Shown: positions 43,839-55,786, counted from the stretch's first letter. The stretch: DNA of 64,000 nucleotides from Myotis daubentonii (GCF_963259705.1 NC_081846.1:89540641-89604640); one strand, 5' to 3'. A program made the numbers and translations. Notes: a model not told the origin generated them from the letters alone.

Positions 43839-45945
43839 AGCAAGACAATAAGATTCCAGTGAATACTGAGAGTATTTCTTTACCAGGGTTGGAAAGTACC
43901 TCAACCCTAATGATGGGACATTTTATTACAAATTCTGGTAGATAATCCTTTCCAGGTGTGATGGGGGCATGGTGTTCTCAGCAGCATAGCACATTTCCTG
44001 TGATAATTGTGCCAATGGCTGTTTCTTGTGACTTTCATACTTTAAAAGATAGCATGTTAGACATTGGGTGTCTGGCTGCTCAGCTTGCAAGTGCCTTTCA
44101 GATGTTCAAGTAGTTCCTGCCTTGCGAGATCCTATTTGTTGCCTATTGGAGACCCAGTCCCCTGCTTTTGTTTCTACCAACTCAGATTGGACTTTCCTCA
44201 GATAGTGGCATCCTCAGTCTGAGTGAAGGTGGCCTCCATCCCAATCTCAGAAAGAAACCTTGCATATCTTTTGCTGCAATGACAACTCCATTACATCTGT
44301 AATGGACTTAGGAAATGGCATGTTGGTCAGCTTTGGTCAATGAAGTGGGAGATAAAAACTTTAGGCAGGGGTTGGGGGCAGAGGGAGGAGAAAGTTCTAG
44401 GGAATATTTTCATCCCAGAAAAAGATGGTATCTTATAGGAAGAAAAGTGCCACCTTTTCTTCTTGTCTGAAAAATTAATCAGTATTGGTGTGGGACAATG
44501 TTGTCTGAAGCATAGCAGCCATGTTATGACAAAGAAGTGGTGAACTAAAAGACTGAGGATGGAAGTATAGTCAAATATGGGTAATTGCTGCACCAAATTG
44601 GGATTCCACAATCAGCCCCATTATTTAAGATGATTATTCTTTTTTTCATTCTTTTTAATCTAAATCTTGAGTCTAGAGAGTGTGTCGCAAGGAAGAAGAG
44701 GGGGAGAATCCATAAGGTTTTCAGTGCTGGCAATGACCTGCAGTGCCTTTGGGGGCTCAGGAGCAGTGCCTCTGGGCTCGCTGCAAGGTGGGCTACCTGC
44801 CATAGTGATTGCTTTTCTGCTCTGTGTGACTGCTTGCTTCCCAAGCTTTGTTTTTCAGCACAAATGGGGCATCTAAGACGTTCCTCCTATGCTTTCAATG
44901 TATTCCTTTTAGCTAAAGTCAGTCAAAGTCAGTTTCAATCACTTGGAACTTAGAATCATAGTTGACGCATAAATGTTCCTGTGCCAGTTCAGGACTGTTT
45001 AGGGTGGAATTCAGGAGCATGTGTGTGAAAAGACTCCCCTGGTGGTTCAGATCATTAACTACATTTGGAGCTCATTGACCTATCAAGGCTTTTTAAAATA
45101 TTAGATTTTCTTAATTTGTTTCCTTCTTCTTAGAGGTAGATAAGATGCCCATTTCCAAACCCCTTATGAGCAGAACCAGTCTTTAGTGAAATTCTCCATT
45201 TGACTAAGTTTCCCTTTATAGACCCTTCACCTCACGAATAAATCTCCCATCCCATCCTCAGCCAATGTACTCAGAGGCTGCCCTGCATCCTGCACAGAAT
45301 ACACGGCTTTCTGTGCTCCCTTCCTAACCAGAAGCCTCCTTCAGACAGAAAGAGCTGATCACAATCATTCCCTCTTTCATTTGAATGCAAGCTGTTCTTT
45401 TCCCTCTTAAAAATATTTGCACTTTGCTTTCTACCTAAATATGGAAAAATATTTTATCTGTAGGAAGATGTGAACACTGCAAATATAAAATGAATGAATT
45501 TCATTTATAAAGTATTATTCAAGGAAAATGGGGAGAAGTTTATTCACCCTTCTATTTTTGCACAAAGTAAGATTTCCTAAGATTGGCGATAGAAGTGACT
45601 CAATTTGAAGCTGTTCTTAGATTTTTAAGTAGTGCCTGATGGAAAAAATAATTAGCTATTTTCATTTTGAATCAAGATTAAGAGATAAATATAACAAGGA
45701 CAATTAGTTTGACTCACACAAGAAAGGGAAAAATAGCTTTTACTGAATGCATTGATAAATGCAAATTTCCAGAAAAGCTCATACTTCCATTAATTAGGAT
45801 ATCATACTTGGGAAGGAAATGAAATAGTTCCCTCTCACTCATTTAGAAGTTTTTATTTTATTTTTTGTTGTAGCTTATATAATGAAGCTGCCAAGTAGTA
45901 AGTCTGACCTATGCAGAGACATGATTAAGTACTTCATTTTTTATA
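43839..45945. other. Mostly unique DNA, no gene seen
   Basis: About 44,270-44,600 (ACATCTGTAATGGACTTAGGAAATGGC, AGCTTTGGTCAATGAAGTGGGAG) has the look of an old LTR or DNA-transposon relic that I cannot name. Frames of 69-122 codons at 44,545-44,953 lie on both strands without domains. Confidence 0.35.
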
Positions 45946-46115
45946 GTCTCAGAACAATCTTGCAAGGTAGGTAGTAGCTTTATGTTATCAAATGAGAACC
46001 CAAGCTTCAAGCTTCAGAGAGTTTTAACGAGTTTGTGACTATACAACATGTTCGTATAGCAATTGGAATTAAATGTACACCCTGAAACCAAGTGCTTTCT
46101 ACTGCCCCCTTGCAG
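45946..46115 (-). repeat. MIR relic
   Basis: AGAACAATCTTGCAAGGTAGGTAG, ATGAGAACCCAAGCTTCAAGCTTCAGAGAG, and ACCAAGTGCTTTCTACTGCC follow antisense MIR order. Confidence 0.75.
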
Positions 46116-46224
46116 GCACATTTTAAGAGCAGACATATTTAAGAGGTACCCCTGGGAGTAAAGAGTTTCGTGGAATAAGAGATTTTCAATAGAGGTGCCT
46201 TGTCTACATATTTAATGATCTACT

Positions 46225-46460
46225 TTTCTGCTGAGAAATTAAACCTATTCCTTGAGGACCAGGGCTATGACTACAGTTTTGAAGGAAACCCTGGTTCTCT
46301 CAGCAGAACCATGGGAGACCCCCATGTACATGCATGCACATTGCTTCTTGCCATCATGAGTGTGCAGAGGGATTTAGGAAAGGATTACATCTTATTCGTT
46401 TGTTTCACAACATATAACACAGTGTCTGACAAAAAGACAGTAATCAGTAAATATCTATTG
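46225..46460 (+). repeat. Probable L2 3' end with an insertion
   Basis: CTATTCCTTGAGGACCAGGGCTATGACTACAG and, about 140 bp later, ACATATAACACAGTGTCTGACA...CAGTAATCAGTAAATATCTATTGAG match the L2 3' phrases CTCCTTGAGGGCAGGGACTGTG and CACAGTGCCTGGCACATAGTAGG...AATAAATATTTGTTGAA. Confidence 0.5.
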
Positions 46461-47285
46461 AGACTGTCATAGACAAAAGCAGAGTTCCAAATAAGAAAAA
46501 TAAAAAAAAAACTGTAAGTAGTGTGGTGATATCTTCCTGCCTGGTGCTATTTCATATCTGAAAGAATTTATATCAGCACAGATCTTACATTTGCAGAATT
46601 CTAACCATGCAGTATTTTCTGGTTCAGCCTTAGAAGATATGTAGAGTTTTACAGAGTAGAATCTACTTAAATAAAGTTGAAACTTAAGAAGGAAATATCT
46701 CATTCCCTTTATGCATAATAGTAGCTCACAATCCTTAAAGAGTGGAGAAATGCTTGAAACCTTATATATCAAAGTTAGATATTAGGAGATTACTCTACCT
46801 TGAATTGATGAATAATTAAATTTCATTCTTTGAAATTCCAGAAGTGAGTAATTTTATTGTTCTAAGTTGCCTTCTTTAGAGTATCGTCTAATACAATAAA
46901 TTAGTGGGAAAGTAATTACATTTATTGTTGGAGAAATTCTGCCATTGTGGATTATCAATGTTTACTAAAACATCAATTATTGAAGGCAATAAAGAATATA
47001 ATATTGAAAATAATAAAAAAATATTTGAGAGTGAACTTCTTGAGATGTTAGAGTGAATGAAGGCCTTGCAGATAGACAAGACTTGGTTCAAAGTTTGTTG
47101 ACACTTATGAGCTAGATGGTCTTTTCAGGCCATTGATGTGTGCCTTCATAAACTTATGAGAACGATATTTACTTCCTAAATATGCTATGAAAATTAAATG
47201 AAGGTATATGCACTTAAAATTACTGGTTTAATTTCTAAGCCACATGCAACACTTGATCGACATTGCTTCTTCACATTGTTAAATA
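46461..47285. other. Mostly unique DNA, faint MIR-like patch
   Basis: About 47,075-47,235 is weakly MIR-like. No gene or firm repeat; a 101-codon minus frame (46,467-46,772) has no domain. Confidence 0.35.
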
Positions 47286-47425
47286 AAGTAACAATTGTGT
47301 GATGCTATTTTATGTGAACTTGAGATCATTTACTCTCTTAGAACCTCATGTTTATCATCTGTTAATAACAAGAATAATTGCAAATTTTTATGGTTATCAA
47401 GAAAATAAGTGTTGTGTGTCACTAA
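47286..47425 (+). repeat. MIR relic
   Basis: ATTGTGTGATGCTATTTTATGTGAACTTGAGATCATTTACTCTCTTAGAACCTCATG then TTTATCATCTGTTAATAACAAGAATAATTG follows the MIR core and its 3' half. Confidence 0.65.
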
Positions 47426-48339
47426 CCCAGAGCGTGATACCCAGAAGGCATCTAAGGAAGGCCTACTCTTAGCTAGCTAACACCATTGGTGATATTAAGA
47501 AGGACACTTGAAGTGCATCAGCAATTTCTGAGAAAGCAGATGTGGTCGAATGGAAAGGTTCCTGCTTAGAAAGCCAGATTTTCTCCATGATCATTTTGAC
47601 TCTGCCCCTTATTGGTGTTTGTTGTTACCTGCCTGCAAAGACTATAGTCTTCCCATTAGCCAAATGTTAATGTAGTTTGGCTGATTAAGAATTTCAAATC
47701 TGGGCAGTTGTGCCCCTTGGAGACATAAGAATCTGCAGGTGTCTTACTTGTGCCTCCTTTTTAGTCATGTGTTGTGTCAGATCCTACCACCACATGGCTA
47801 TAGCGAATTAAGGAACTCTTCCTATAATATAATCAAATATCCATTTTTTTAGTTTATTGCAAAGCATGAAAGATATGCTGTCCTACGTGGTACACTGTCC
47901 AAAGAAGAATGAGGAAAAGGTTTACATAGCCCTTTTTAAAGTGACCATCAGTATAAACATATACTCTATTTGTTCAAGCTACATGTAGGTTGTAACCAAG
48001 AGTCTTGACCACAATTCATGGTCCCAAATGATTATCATAAAACTGATTTCTAGTATAAGAGCATTGAGAATTTATGAAAAATAGTCAGATAGAACCTTAG
48101 TGTTTCATAAATATAAAAATGAACAAACCAGATTAACATTTTTAAACGTGAAAAACATTTCAAAATGGCAGTGTAGTAGTTACAACTAAATTTTAACTAA
48201 ACTCCAGTTCAAGTTCAGTTCAGTGTAGACTATTTAGCACTTTTTCTGTGTTTTTTTTTGTTTTGTTTTTTGTTTGTTTACTTAATCATGCTAAAATGAA
48301 GCTGTATCTCCAGTTATAGAAGAAAAACAAGAAGCATAG
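47426..48339. other. Unique DNA, no gene seen
   Basis: AT-rich; a T/G-rich run is at 48,250-48,280. No frame above 60 codons. Confidence 0.4.
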
Positions 48340-48545
48340 CAGTTATAAGCACAGGTTTTATTGTGAAACAGATATAATTTCAAATCTTGATCTGTCACCA
48401 GGAAATTGTGTGACTCTGAGCAATTTTTCATCCTCTGAAGCCTCGGTTTCTCTATCTATAAAATCAGGATAACTGAAGAAGGTTTCTGTGTGGATCAAAT
48501 GAGATAATGTATTTAATATTTTTAGCTCATTGCTATCATATAATA
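48340..48545 (+). repeat. MIR relic, well preserved
   Basis: AAGCACAGGTTTTATTGTGAAACAGA, ATTGTGTGACTCTGAGCAATTTTTCATCCTCTGAAGCCTCGGTTTCTCTATCTATAAAATCAGG and GATCAAATGAGATAATGTATTTAA cover most of a MIR in order. Confidence 0.85.
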
Positions 48546-49115
48546 ACTACACAATTGGGGGTATTTTGGTGTTATTATTATTATTATAAAGTTTGTTATT
48601 ATGGAGAAGGAATTTATAGTAGAGACAAAAGAAGAAAGAGAAGTTAATCTAGCCTATTTATGTCATTCCGTCTCCTGAAGCAAATATTGTACACATAAGA
48701 GTTTATTATTACAAGGCTTACTAAAGCTTTATGTATATGAGACCTTTTTAAAACTATAACCAACATACCAAGTGGATCAATTCCATTTGTCTTATGAAAT
48801 GGAGCCTGTGAAAAGCATTTGGGAGGAAGCTATGATTGGCATTTCTACTGTGCAGCTACGGAGCTGGGTATTCTCCTGATAGTCTCCACTATATGCAAGT
48901 ATTCAATTTTTTCTTCATGCTGGAAGTGCTCTTATCTTCTTCTCAAATCTGTGATTTTCATTGGTATCATAAACATTAAATAACAATAGGTAAATATACG
49001 TTATACTTTGTAGGATAACTCCTTTAAAGCACCAATGTAATTGCTCAAAGAAGGTTAGCAGTCATGCCTGAAGAAACTATGTATTTTGAGGGACATTACT
49101 AATTTTTTTTCATAA
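48546..49115. other. Unique DNA, no gene seen
   Basis: A short ATT run at 48,574-48,590. Nothing else recognised. Confidence 0.4.
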
Positions 49116-49132
49116 TACCAGGATCTATTTTT

Positions 49133-49347
49133 TTATGTATTTTATTGATTTTTTACAGAGAGGAAGGGAGAGGGATAGAGAGTTAGAAACATCGATGAGA
49201 GAGAAACATCGATCAGCTGCCTCCTGCATACCCCCATCCCCCGGGGATGTGCCTGCAACTAAGGTACATGCCCTTGACCAGAATCGAACCTGGGACCTTT
49301 CAGTCCACAGGCCTACGCTCTATCCACTGAGCCAAATCGGTTAGGGC
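49133..49347 (-). mobile_element. Ves SINE, complete, with 17-bp duplication
   Basis: On the minus strand it begins AGCCCTAACCGATTTGGCTC, carries the B-box-like GGTTCGATTCT and ends in an A-rich tail. TACCAGGATCTATTTTT is found at 49,116-49,132 and 49,348-49,364. Body and promoter are close to intact, so it is fairly young. Confidence 0.95.
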
Positions 49348-49364
49348 TACCAGGATCTATTTTT

Positions 49365-50683
49365 AATTTCCAGCCCCTCATATTGGGAAACACTGCATAG
49401 AAAGCCACCCCAGCCCTATTCAGTGGAGTTTGCAGCAAAACTGACAGGTGGCTAACAGGCTCTAAGGACAGAGGTGTTACATTCTCAAGGATTACGGTGT
49501 CTGCAAGAAAAGGAAAACTCAAATCTCAGCAATGAGGCACTTTCTGGAAACTTACTCTCAAGTGTCCAGAGAATGCTATTGGCTGTTTCATTATTACAAA
49601 TGTGTCCAGGAAAGATGATGTGTGATGTTTCCTTTGGGCCTCCCATGGGCTAGTCTGGGAGGGTGAACATGTTGAGGAAGAGCCACTCTGTCAGGCTCTG
49701 CTGTGCATTCATGTGGATCCAGAGGATCTTCCTTCTGCACGCTGTTACTTTGTCATGGTGGTCATTAATGAGACTTTAAAAGGCCACCTTGAGGGATAAG
49801 GAATATTTAGTATCAGCCCTATGTAGAGAGCACCATAGAATAAAAGCAAAGTTCCTTAGGGACATCAGGGGCTGAACTGAAAGCTGAACTAAAAGTTGTA
49901 ATTAATCAGGAAGGGGATTAGTAGATTTATTTCATCATTAGTAGATTTATTGTACCTTGGGAGGATTATACTTGGCAAGTCATGACATTATAATCTGTGC
50001 AAGGCACAGAGTTGCTGCTGTGCTATCTCAGGTGACTTATGTGTTATAGCAGAAGGAATGTAATGAACCTCACCAATTACTATCCAAAAAAAAAAATAGG
50101 AAAAAAAGAAATAGTGTTTGCATTGATTATATCTATTGATCATGTGACTGATGCATGATATCATTCCCAAATCTTTCATGAGGTGGTGTGTTAGTTGATG
50201 CAAGGACAGAATCCCATAGGACTAAATATTCACAGGGGAGCCTCCACTGAGGCAAGGGAAGACATACTAAAGTTCAAGAAATAAGAAACTCCAGGTGCAC
50301 TGCACAAATCTCCAGGGAAGGTCACATGACTGCAGATTCAGAGGGGCTGAAGTGGACATCACAGCCCAGGATGGAGAAGCCAAGAATCTGCATTCTGGAG
50401 ACATGACCATGGACAAGTTAGGACTCAATGGGAGTGACACAGACTAATCCTGAGGGGAGTTGCCTGTAAGAGCCACAAGCCTGCTGAGGAAGACAGGATT
50501 GCATAGTGTGGGCACTTCAACTTGGATTATGTTAAATCACAAGGATAAAATAAGCTAACTGCTTTTGTCCCAGTGTGGTAGCTAAGCAGATAGAAATTCT
50601 TTGCTAACAGTTTGCTAACATTTATTTTCATATATTGCCTTATTTTTAAATTTTCCAATTCCAGACATAATAAAAAATCTACC
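49365..50683. other. Unique DNA, no gene seen
   Basis: No repeat recognised. It is mixed in composition, with a purine-rich part at 50,220-50,500. Frames of about 70 codons have no domain. Confidence 0.4.
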
Positions 50684-51092
50684 TCCCTATATAATAAAAG
50701 CCTAATATGCTGTCTGGTTGTCCGGTCTTCTGTTCAACCAATCAAGGCATAATATGCTAACGATATGCTAAGGCCACTCAAACACTCCCTATGACATGCA
50801 CTGACTACCAGGGGTAGACACTCCGACCATTAGGTTAGCTTGCAGCTGGGGTCCAGCCAATCAGGACTGAGCGAGACACCCTGGAGCCCTCCTTCAGTCC
50901 CTCCCTGGCTTTGTCAACTGCCTGCATCCCTCCCTGACCTCAATCGTTCACTGGTGGTGTCCCTTGGCCTGGCCTGTGCCCTCTCACAATCTGGGACCCT
51001 TTGGGGGATGTCAGAGAGCCAGTTTCAGCCCGATCCTGCAGACCAGGCCGAAGGACACCACTGGTGCACAAATTCGTGTACTGGGCTTCTAG
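50684..51092 (+). mobile_element. HeliBat Helitron, 409 bp
   Basis: Starts TCCCTATATAATAAAAGCCT. It ends with the hairpin GTGCACAAATTCGTGTAC, TGGGCTTCTAG and T. The interior has CCAATCAAGGC and CCAATCAGGAC blocks shared with other copies. An 87-codon frame (50,840-51,103) crosses the end and is not a gene. Confidence 0.93.
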
Positions 51093-51978
51093 TCAAAGAA
51101 TAGGAACATCTTATTAGAAGCAAATTAAAAAGTATGTTGAAGGATTCCCAAGACAATTGAAAAGAATGTAGGAAATTAATTTAGTCACTTCCAGTTCCAA
51201 AATTATTTCAAAATTTTCATTTTCCTATAATAAACATGTATTATTTTCATGCTTTTAAAATCATCATAATCATCATCATGTAAAAAAAAGTTTCAGGTAT
51301 CAAATTAAACAGACATCTAAACTTTAGAATTAACATCATTTTTTTCTTTTAAATTACAATGGTCATATATTTGGTTACAAGAAAATATTTTAAGATCTGC
51401 CTCTAATCCATATGTGTATATATCCATTCTTTTCTCTAGTTTTTATATGGTCCAGCATGAAGCCAGATTCGGGCTCCACACTAAGTTTTGTACTCTCTCT
51501 ATAGTACATTCAGGTAGATGAATTTTATAGAAAATATAATTAAACTAAAGAAGAAATATTTTGGATCTTTCTCTTCAGTTCCATGTTAGGAAGACAAAGG
51601 ACAAGTCATATTTTAATTTCCAACTAGATGCCAGTTCTTGATTGAGTTAATACGTACCTATAGATAGATGCCATACATAATATTACTGTGAAGATAATAA
51701 TGCTAGTGATAAAATGCTAATTATAAGAAAAAGGATAGAAAATCATAATAATATATAGTTTTGATTATATAAATATCCTATGTATAGAGTGTATACAAAA
51801 AATGTTCAAAATAGTTATTTAGGGACATAATATAATTGTTTATAGTGATTTCTTTTATTAAAATCTGCCTGAACCTTTTTTTACTATTATAATAGAGAGA
51901 AAAAATATAATTTATAAAAACTAATGAGATGTGAAAATATCTTGAGTTGGGCCATGAACATTGGTCTTTACATAAAAT
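51093..51978. other. Unique AT-rich DNA, no gene seen
   Basis: Very AT-rich with no repeat family recognised. An 86-codon minus frame (51,778-52,038) enters the pogo element and is chance. Confidence 0.45.
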
Positions 51979-52973
51979 GTGCTGGGTTTTTTCTGTGTAT
52001 AAGACTCCCCCATGTATACGACTCCCCCACTTTTCCAACCAAAATTAAGAAATCAATATTTTAAACATAAAACAGAACACATTTTTATTTAGTAATTACC
52101 ACAGGTAATGTTTACATACCAGTACTATGATATCATGCAGCATATCACTTTACTCAGCCTCTGTTGCATCACTACTCTCTTCCTCATCACTATTAGTTCC
52201 AGACATATCAATTTCTTCAACTTCTATTGTATCACTGCTGTCTTCTGAGTCACTGTCCATACATGTGAGATCATCCTCATAAACTGGTGGCATTTTCTGA
52301 GCTAACTTTGTTTGTGTTCTCATGGCCAACCCTTCTCTCCTCATGAAATTGAAGCACCACTTTGCCTTTCCTACAAAATCAACAATGTTCATTTCCCTTG
52401 CAAACATTCTTGTCTGACATTGAAAAGCTTGGTTGACACACATAAGCCACGCTGGTGCTGCTCCACAATCCAAGTCTGAAGCCTCTGCTCCACATTTGCC
52501 CATTTTGCTGGTTTTCCTCTCAAGGCCTTCTTCTCTTTTGGCACTTAAGGAGGTGTTCTTCCTGTTTTCTCCACTGTCTGATCATATACTCAGTGGGAGG
52601 AGGTCCAAATCATCTCTTTGCAGCTCTATTTTCATGCTCTTTTGCAATAGCTGATTACATTCAGTTTTAATTTTGCAGAGTAAGACAATCACTTACCTGT
52701 ATTTATCTTTTTATTTTTTGACATCTTTATGGACTCCGAACGCTCCAGTCCCTGTTGCATCTGTGCACTCTCCACCTCCAATTATGGCATCAGCTGATGT
52801 TAGTAACAATAAAGCTTGTGTTTGGAGGAAGCCTGTTTGACAAAGTATGGGCAGCTATGCTGCTCCCACACAGCTCCCTCCATTGCTGACTTCCATGTAT
52901 AAGACGTCCCTCAATTTTCAGTCTAACAACTTTAGAAAATAATAGCATCTTATACATGGAAAAATATGGTAGA
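51979..52973 (-). mobile_element. Pogo/Tigger-type DNA transposon, internally deleted
   Basis: The ends are imperfect inverted repeats of about 25 bp: TTTTTTCTGTGTATAAGA on the left and, on the other strand, ATTTTTCCATGTATAAGA on the right. A second TGTATAAGAC-type copy lies just inside each end (52,010-52,025; 52,895-52,912). The minus strand encodes remnants of a transposase from an ATG at 52,724-52,722. The DDE catalytic core is missing, so it could not move itself. Confidence 0.75.
52150..52503 (-). pseudogene. Pogo-type transposase remnant: HTH and acidic tail
   Basis: A 117-codon frame. Residues about 50-75 include FMRREGLAMRTQTKLAQ, the signature of the CENP-B-type helix-turn-helix that binds the transposon ends. 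Residues about 80-117 are Asp/Glu/Ser-rich (DSDSEDSSDTIEVEEID), like the acidic C-terminus of pogo/Tigger transposases. The catalytic DDE domain that should lie between them is absent. Just upstream on the minus strand (52,505-52,724), out of frame or with stops, are bases encoding the first HTH region (a KINTGK-like start and an AKREEGLERK-like linker). Confidence 0.78.
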
Positions 52974-52974
52974 T

Positions 52975-53292
52975 ACGAAGAATGATATATCTGACATCAA
53001 GAACACACTGGGATGTAATAAAAGTATATTGGATGAAGAAGAGGATCAAACTTAACTCAGGAGGCAAAAGACCTGTACTCAGAAAACTACAGGAAGTTGA
53101 AAAAGAGATAGAAGATATAAACAAGTGGAAGAATGTATCATGTTCATGGATTGGTAGAATCAACATCATTAAAATGTCCATGCTCTCCCAGGCAATCTAC
53201 AGATTCAATGCAATCCCCATTAAAATACCAACTGCATATTTCACAGATCAAGAACAAATAGTTGAAAAATTTATATGGTTAGCTATATTTCT
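52975..53292 (+). mobile_element. Sense L1 ORF2 thumb-region fragment
   Basis: AAAAGACCTGTACTCAGAAAACTACAGGAAG, TCATGGATTGGTAGAATCAACATCATTAAAATGTCCATG and CAATCCCCATTAAAATACC are the sense ORF2 phrases after reverse transcriptase. A 109-codon frame here (52,982-53,311) contains [18 protein letters not shown], which is only partly L1-like at its start. It lies head-on with an antisense L1 to the right. Confidence 0.85.
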
Positions 53293-53309
53293 AAGTGCCT
53301 TAATTTTTT

Positions 53310-53525
53310 AAAAAATATATTGTTATTGATTTCAGAGAGGAAGGGAGAGGGAGAGAGAAATAGAAACATCAATGATGAGAGAGAATCGTTGATTGGCTGC
53401 CTTCTGCATGCCCTATACTGGGGATTGAGCCCAAAACCCAGGCATGTGCCTTGACTGGAATTGAACTTGGGATCTTTCAGTTTGCAGGCCCATGCTCTAT
53501 CCATTGAGCAAAACCAGCTAGGGCT
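53310..53525 (-). mobile_element. Ves SINE with target duplication
   Basis: On the minus strand: AGCCCTAGCTGGTTTTGCTC head, tRNA-like region, CTCTCCC tail. AAGTGCCTTAATTTTTT (53,293-53,309) and AAGTACCTTAATTTTTT (53,526-53,542) are a 17-bp duplication with one mismatch. It lies at the border between the sense and antisense L1 pieces. Confidence 0.92.
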
Positions 53526-53669
53526 AAGTACCTTAATTTTTTGTTGTTGTTGCAATGGTAAATGGGATTATTAGTTTACTTTCTCATTCTGATAATTCAT
53601 TACTGCTGTATTAAAAAAAAAGCCATCTTTTTCTGGCTGTTGATTTTGTATCCCACTACATTGCCAAAT

Positions 53670-53957
53670 TCATTTACTAAATCTAGTAGTTTTTTTGGTG
53701 GAGTCTTTACAGTTTTCTATGTACAATATCATGTGACCTGCGAATAATGACAGTTTTATGCCTTCCTTTTCAATTTGGATGCCTTTTATTTTTTTGTCTT
53801 GTCTGATTTCTGTGGCTAGGACTTCCAATGCAATGTTGAATAAGAGTGGTGAAAGTGGACATCCTTGTCTTGTTCCTGTTATTAGGGGAAATGGTTTTAG
53901 TTTTTGCTCATTGAGTATGTTGTTGGCTGTAGGTTTGTCATATATGGCCTTTATCAT
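53670..53957 (-). pseudogene. L1 reverse-transcriptase fragment with lost FADD box
   Basis: A 95-codon frame with [20 protein letters not shown], the conserved palm motif, and then LSLFAGHMI where the catalytic FADD should be. Both aspartates are replaced (FAGH). The fragment could not be catalytic even if joined to the rest. Confidence 0.88.
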
Positions 53958-54007
53958 GTTGCGATAGGCTCCCTCTATTCACACTTTGCTGAGAGTTTTT
54001 ATAAAAA

Positions 54008-54171
54008 CTAGAGTCCTAATGCATGAAATTCGTGCAAGAGTAGGCCTTCCTTCCCCTGCTGCCGGCACTGGCTTCCCTTTGGCACCCGGGACCCAGGCTT
54101 CCCTCACAGCCCCTGCTTCGTCACGAAGGATGTCTGGTCTAATTAGCATATTATGCTTTTATTATTATAGA
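54008..54171 (-). mobile_element. Short HeliBat Helitron, 164 bp
   Basis: CTAGAGTCCTAATGCATGAAATTCGTGCA at the left and TTAGCATATTATGCTTTTATTATTATAGA at the right, between A and T in the L1. Relative of the 36,100 element. Confidence 0.93.
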
Positions 54172-54721
54172 TGGGATTTTTTCAAACGCTTTTCTGCATC
54201 TGTTGATATGATCATGTGATTTTTGTCTCTAAATTTGTTTAGGTGATGTATCACATTTATTGATTTGCGAATATTGTACCAGCCCTTGCATCCCCAGAAT
54301 AACTCCCACTTGGTCATGTTTTGTGATCTTTTTAATATATTGATGGATCCAATTTTTGCTTATATTTTGTTGAGGATTTTAGCATCTATGTTCATCGGTG
54401 ACATTGGCCTGTAATTCTTTCTTTGTAGTGTCTTTATCTGGTTCTGAAATTAGAATAATGCTGACTTCATAAAAAGAGCTTGGAAGTGTTCCTTCCTCTT
54501 GGACTTTTTGGAATAGTTTGAGGAGTGTAGGTGTTAGATTTTCTTTGAATGTTTGGTAAAATTCCCCTGTGAAGCCATTCAGACCTGGACTTTTGTTTGC
54601 TGGGAGGTTTTGTGTTTTTTTTTAATTATTATTTATTATTGCTTCTATTCAGGTTTTCTAATTCTTCCTGATTCAGTTTTGGGAAGTTGCATTTTTCTAG
54701 GAATTTGTCCATTTCATCAAC

Positions 54722-54824
54722 ATTGGCCATGTTCCACGCCATCCCCTGGTGGTCAGCTCAAGTCATAGCAAGTGGTCCAACTCCAGGTGGAACAATTTGC
54801 ATATTAGGCTTTTATTGTATAGGA
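54722..54824 (-). mobile_element. Helitron 5' fragment
   Basis: The right end CAATTTGCATATTAGGCTTTTATTGTATAGGA is the complement of a Helitron 5' end. No CTAG-hairpin end precedes it, so the 3' end is lost or the copy was cut off. Confidence 0.8.
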
Positions 54825-55786
54825 TAAGTCAGAGATAGGAAGAAATGCTACAAAAGTACAAAGTTTCATAAGCATGTTCTTATAGGCTTGTTGGAAAGTG
54901 GTATTTAAACAATGATCTGAATGAGGTGAGAGAGTGAGCATGTGCAGATCTGGAGAAACAGTGTTAGGAAAGAGAGCGGCCAGAGCAACAATCCTCAGAT
55001 AGATGTGTTGGGCATGTCCCAGGAGCTGAGGTGATAGTTTCTTTCCTTAGGGACCACTCCTGAGCCTCGTCCTGGAGCCAAACCAGGCAGCCCTCTTGAG
55101 AGATGCTCTCCAGTTCCACCCCCTTTACCTGGAATGCTCCTATCTGTGGGCAGATGTTGGCCTCCTTCAGAAAGCCAGGCTTCCATCAGAGAGCGAGCAT
55201 GTCTCCAAGCCCGAGGATGACATCAGGGGCAGGTGGCCCCACCCTCAGGCCTTGCAGGTTTCTGGTCACCCCAGCTGCTTAGGATGCCTTCTAGAGCATC
55301 CTGGGCACAGGCCTCAGGGGGTGACATTACTTACAAGTGCAAGTGTGAGATGGGAGATGGAGAGAGAGCAGAAGAGAACACAGAGACCCTTCTCCCTGCA
55401 CCACACCCCCGCAACTCTCCCCGCCAGCACACACAAAAACACATAACACTCATTAGTCCGTGCTTTACTTCTCCATCCCTGTTTTGTTTCTCACTGGTCT
55501 TCCAGAACCTGCACCTCTCTAATCTTTTCTTGCTGCTGCGAGGCCAGACTGACAATCTGCCAACTATAGAGGCTGAGCTAAAATAACAGAATGCTTTGCA
55601 ATCAGGTGGATCACAGTTGCTGAATTCTCTTTTAGCTTCCCAAAGCCAGCAAAGCAAAGGCAAACATCCACACCTCCCTCTGCCTTTTCATTCCTGCCTG
55701 CCTCTTCCACAAACAGTGGGGTGGAGGGGTCAGCCCTCTTGGAACAAGATTCAAGTGTTTGTTTTCTCCTCAGAAATCACAAGTGT
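54825..55786. other. GC-richer unique island between L1 pieces
   Basis: This stretch is clearly less AT-rich than its surroundings and non-repetitive. Overlapping frames of 110-117 codons on both strands (55,096-55,663) share no domain that I recognise. About 54,900-55,010 (AATGATCTGAATGAGGTGAGAGAGTGAGC) resembles an ancient mammalian repeat. C/T-rich runs before AG (for example at 55,480-55,505) look like splice acceptors but nothing else supports an exon. Confidence 0.4.

Larger units (their letters stand above)
53543..54721 (-). mobile_element. Antisense L1 reverse-transcriptase region
   Basis: GAATAAGAGTGGTGAAAGTGGACATCC, TTTTTGCTCATTGAGTATG, TTCTTTCTTTGTAGTGTCTTTATCTGG and CCATTCAGACCTGGACTTTTG are antisense ORF2 reverse-transcriptase phrases in order. 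A small Helitron splits it at 54,008, and a Helitron fragment ends it at 54,722. Confidence 0.88.

Noticed and set aside
43502..43840. 112-codon plus frame with a hydrophobic C-terminus
   Set aside because: It is the antisense of the L1 5'UTR, and a matching frame with different residues occurs in the 11,929 copy (12,039-12,365 minus), so it only reflects the 5'UTR's composition.
55096..55663. Overlapping 110-117 codon frames as a possible exon
   Set aside because: No domain, frames on both strands, no convincing pair of splice sites. Kept only as a unique island.
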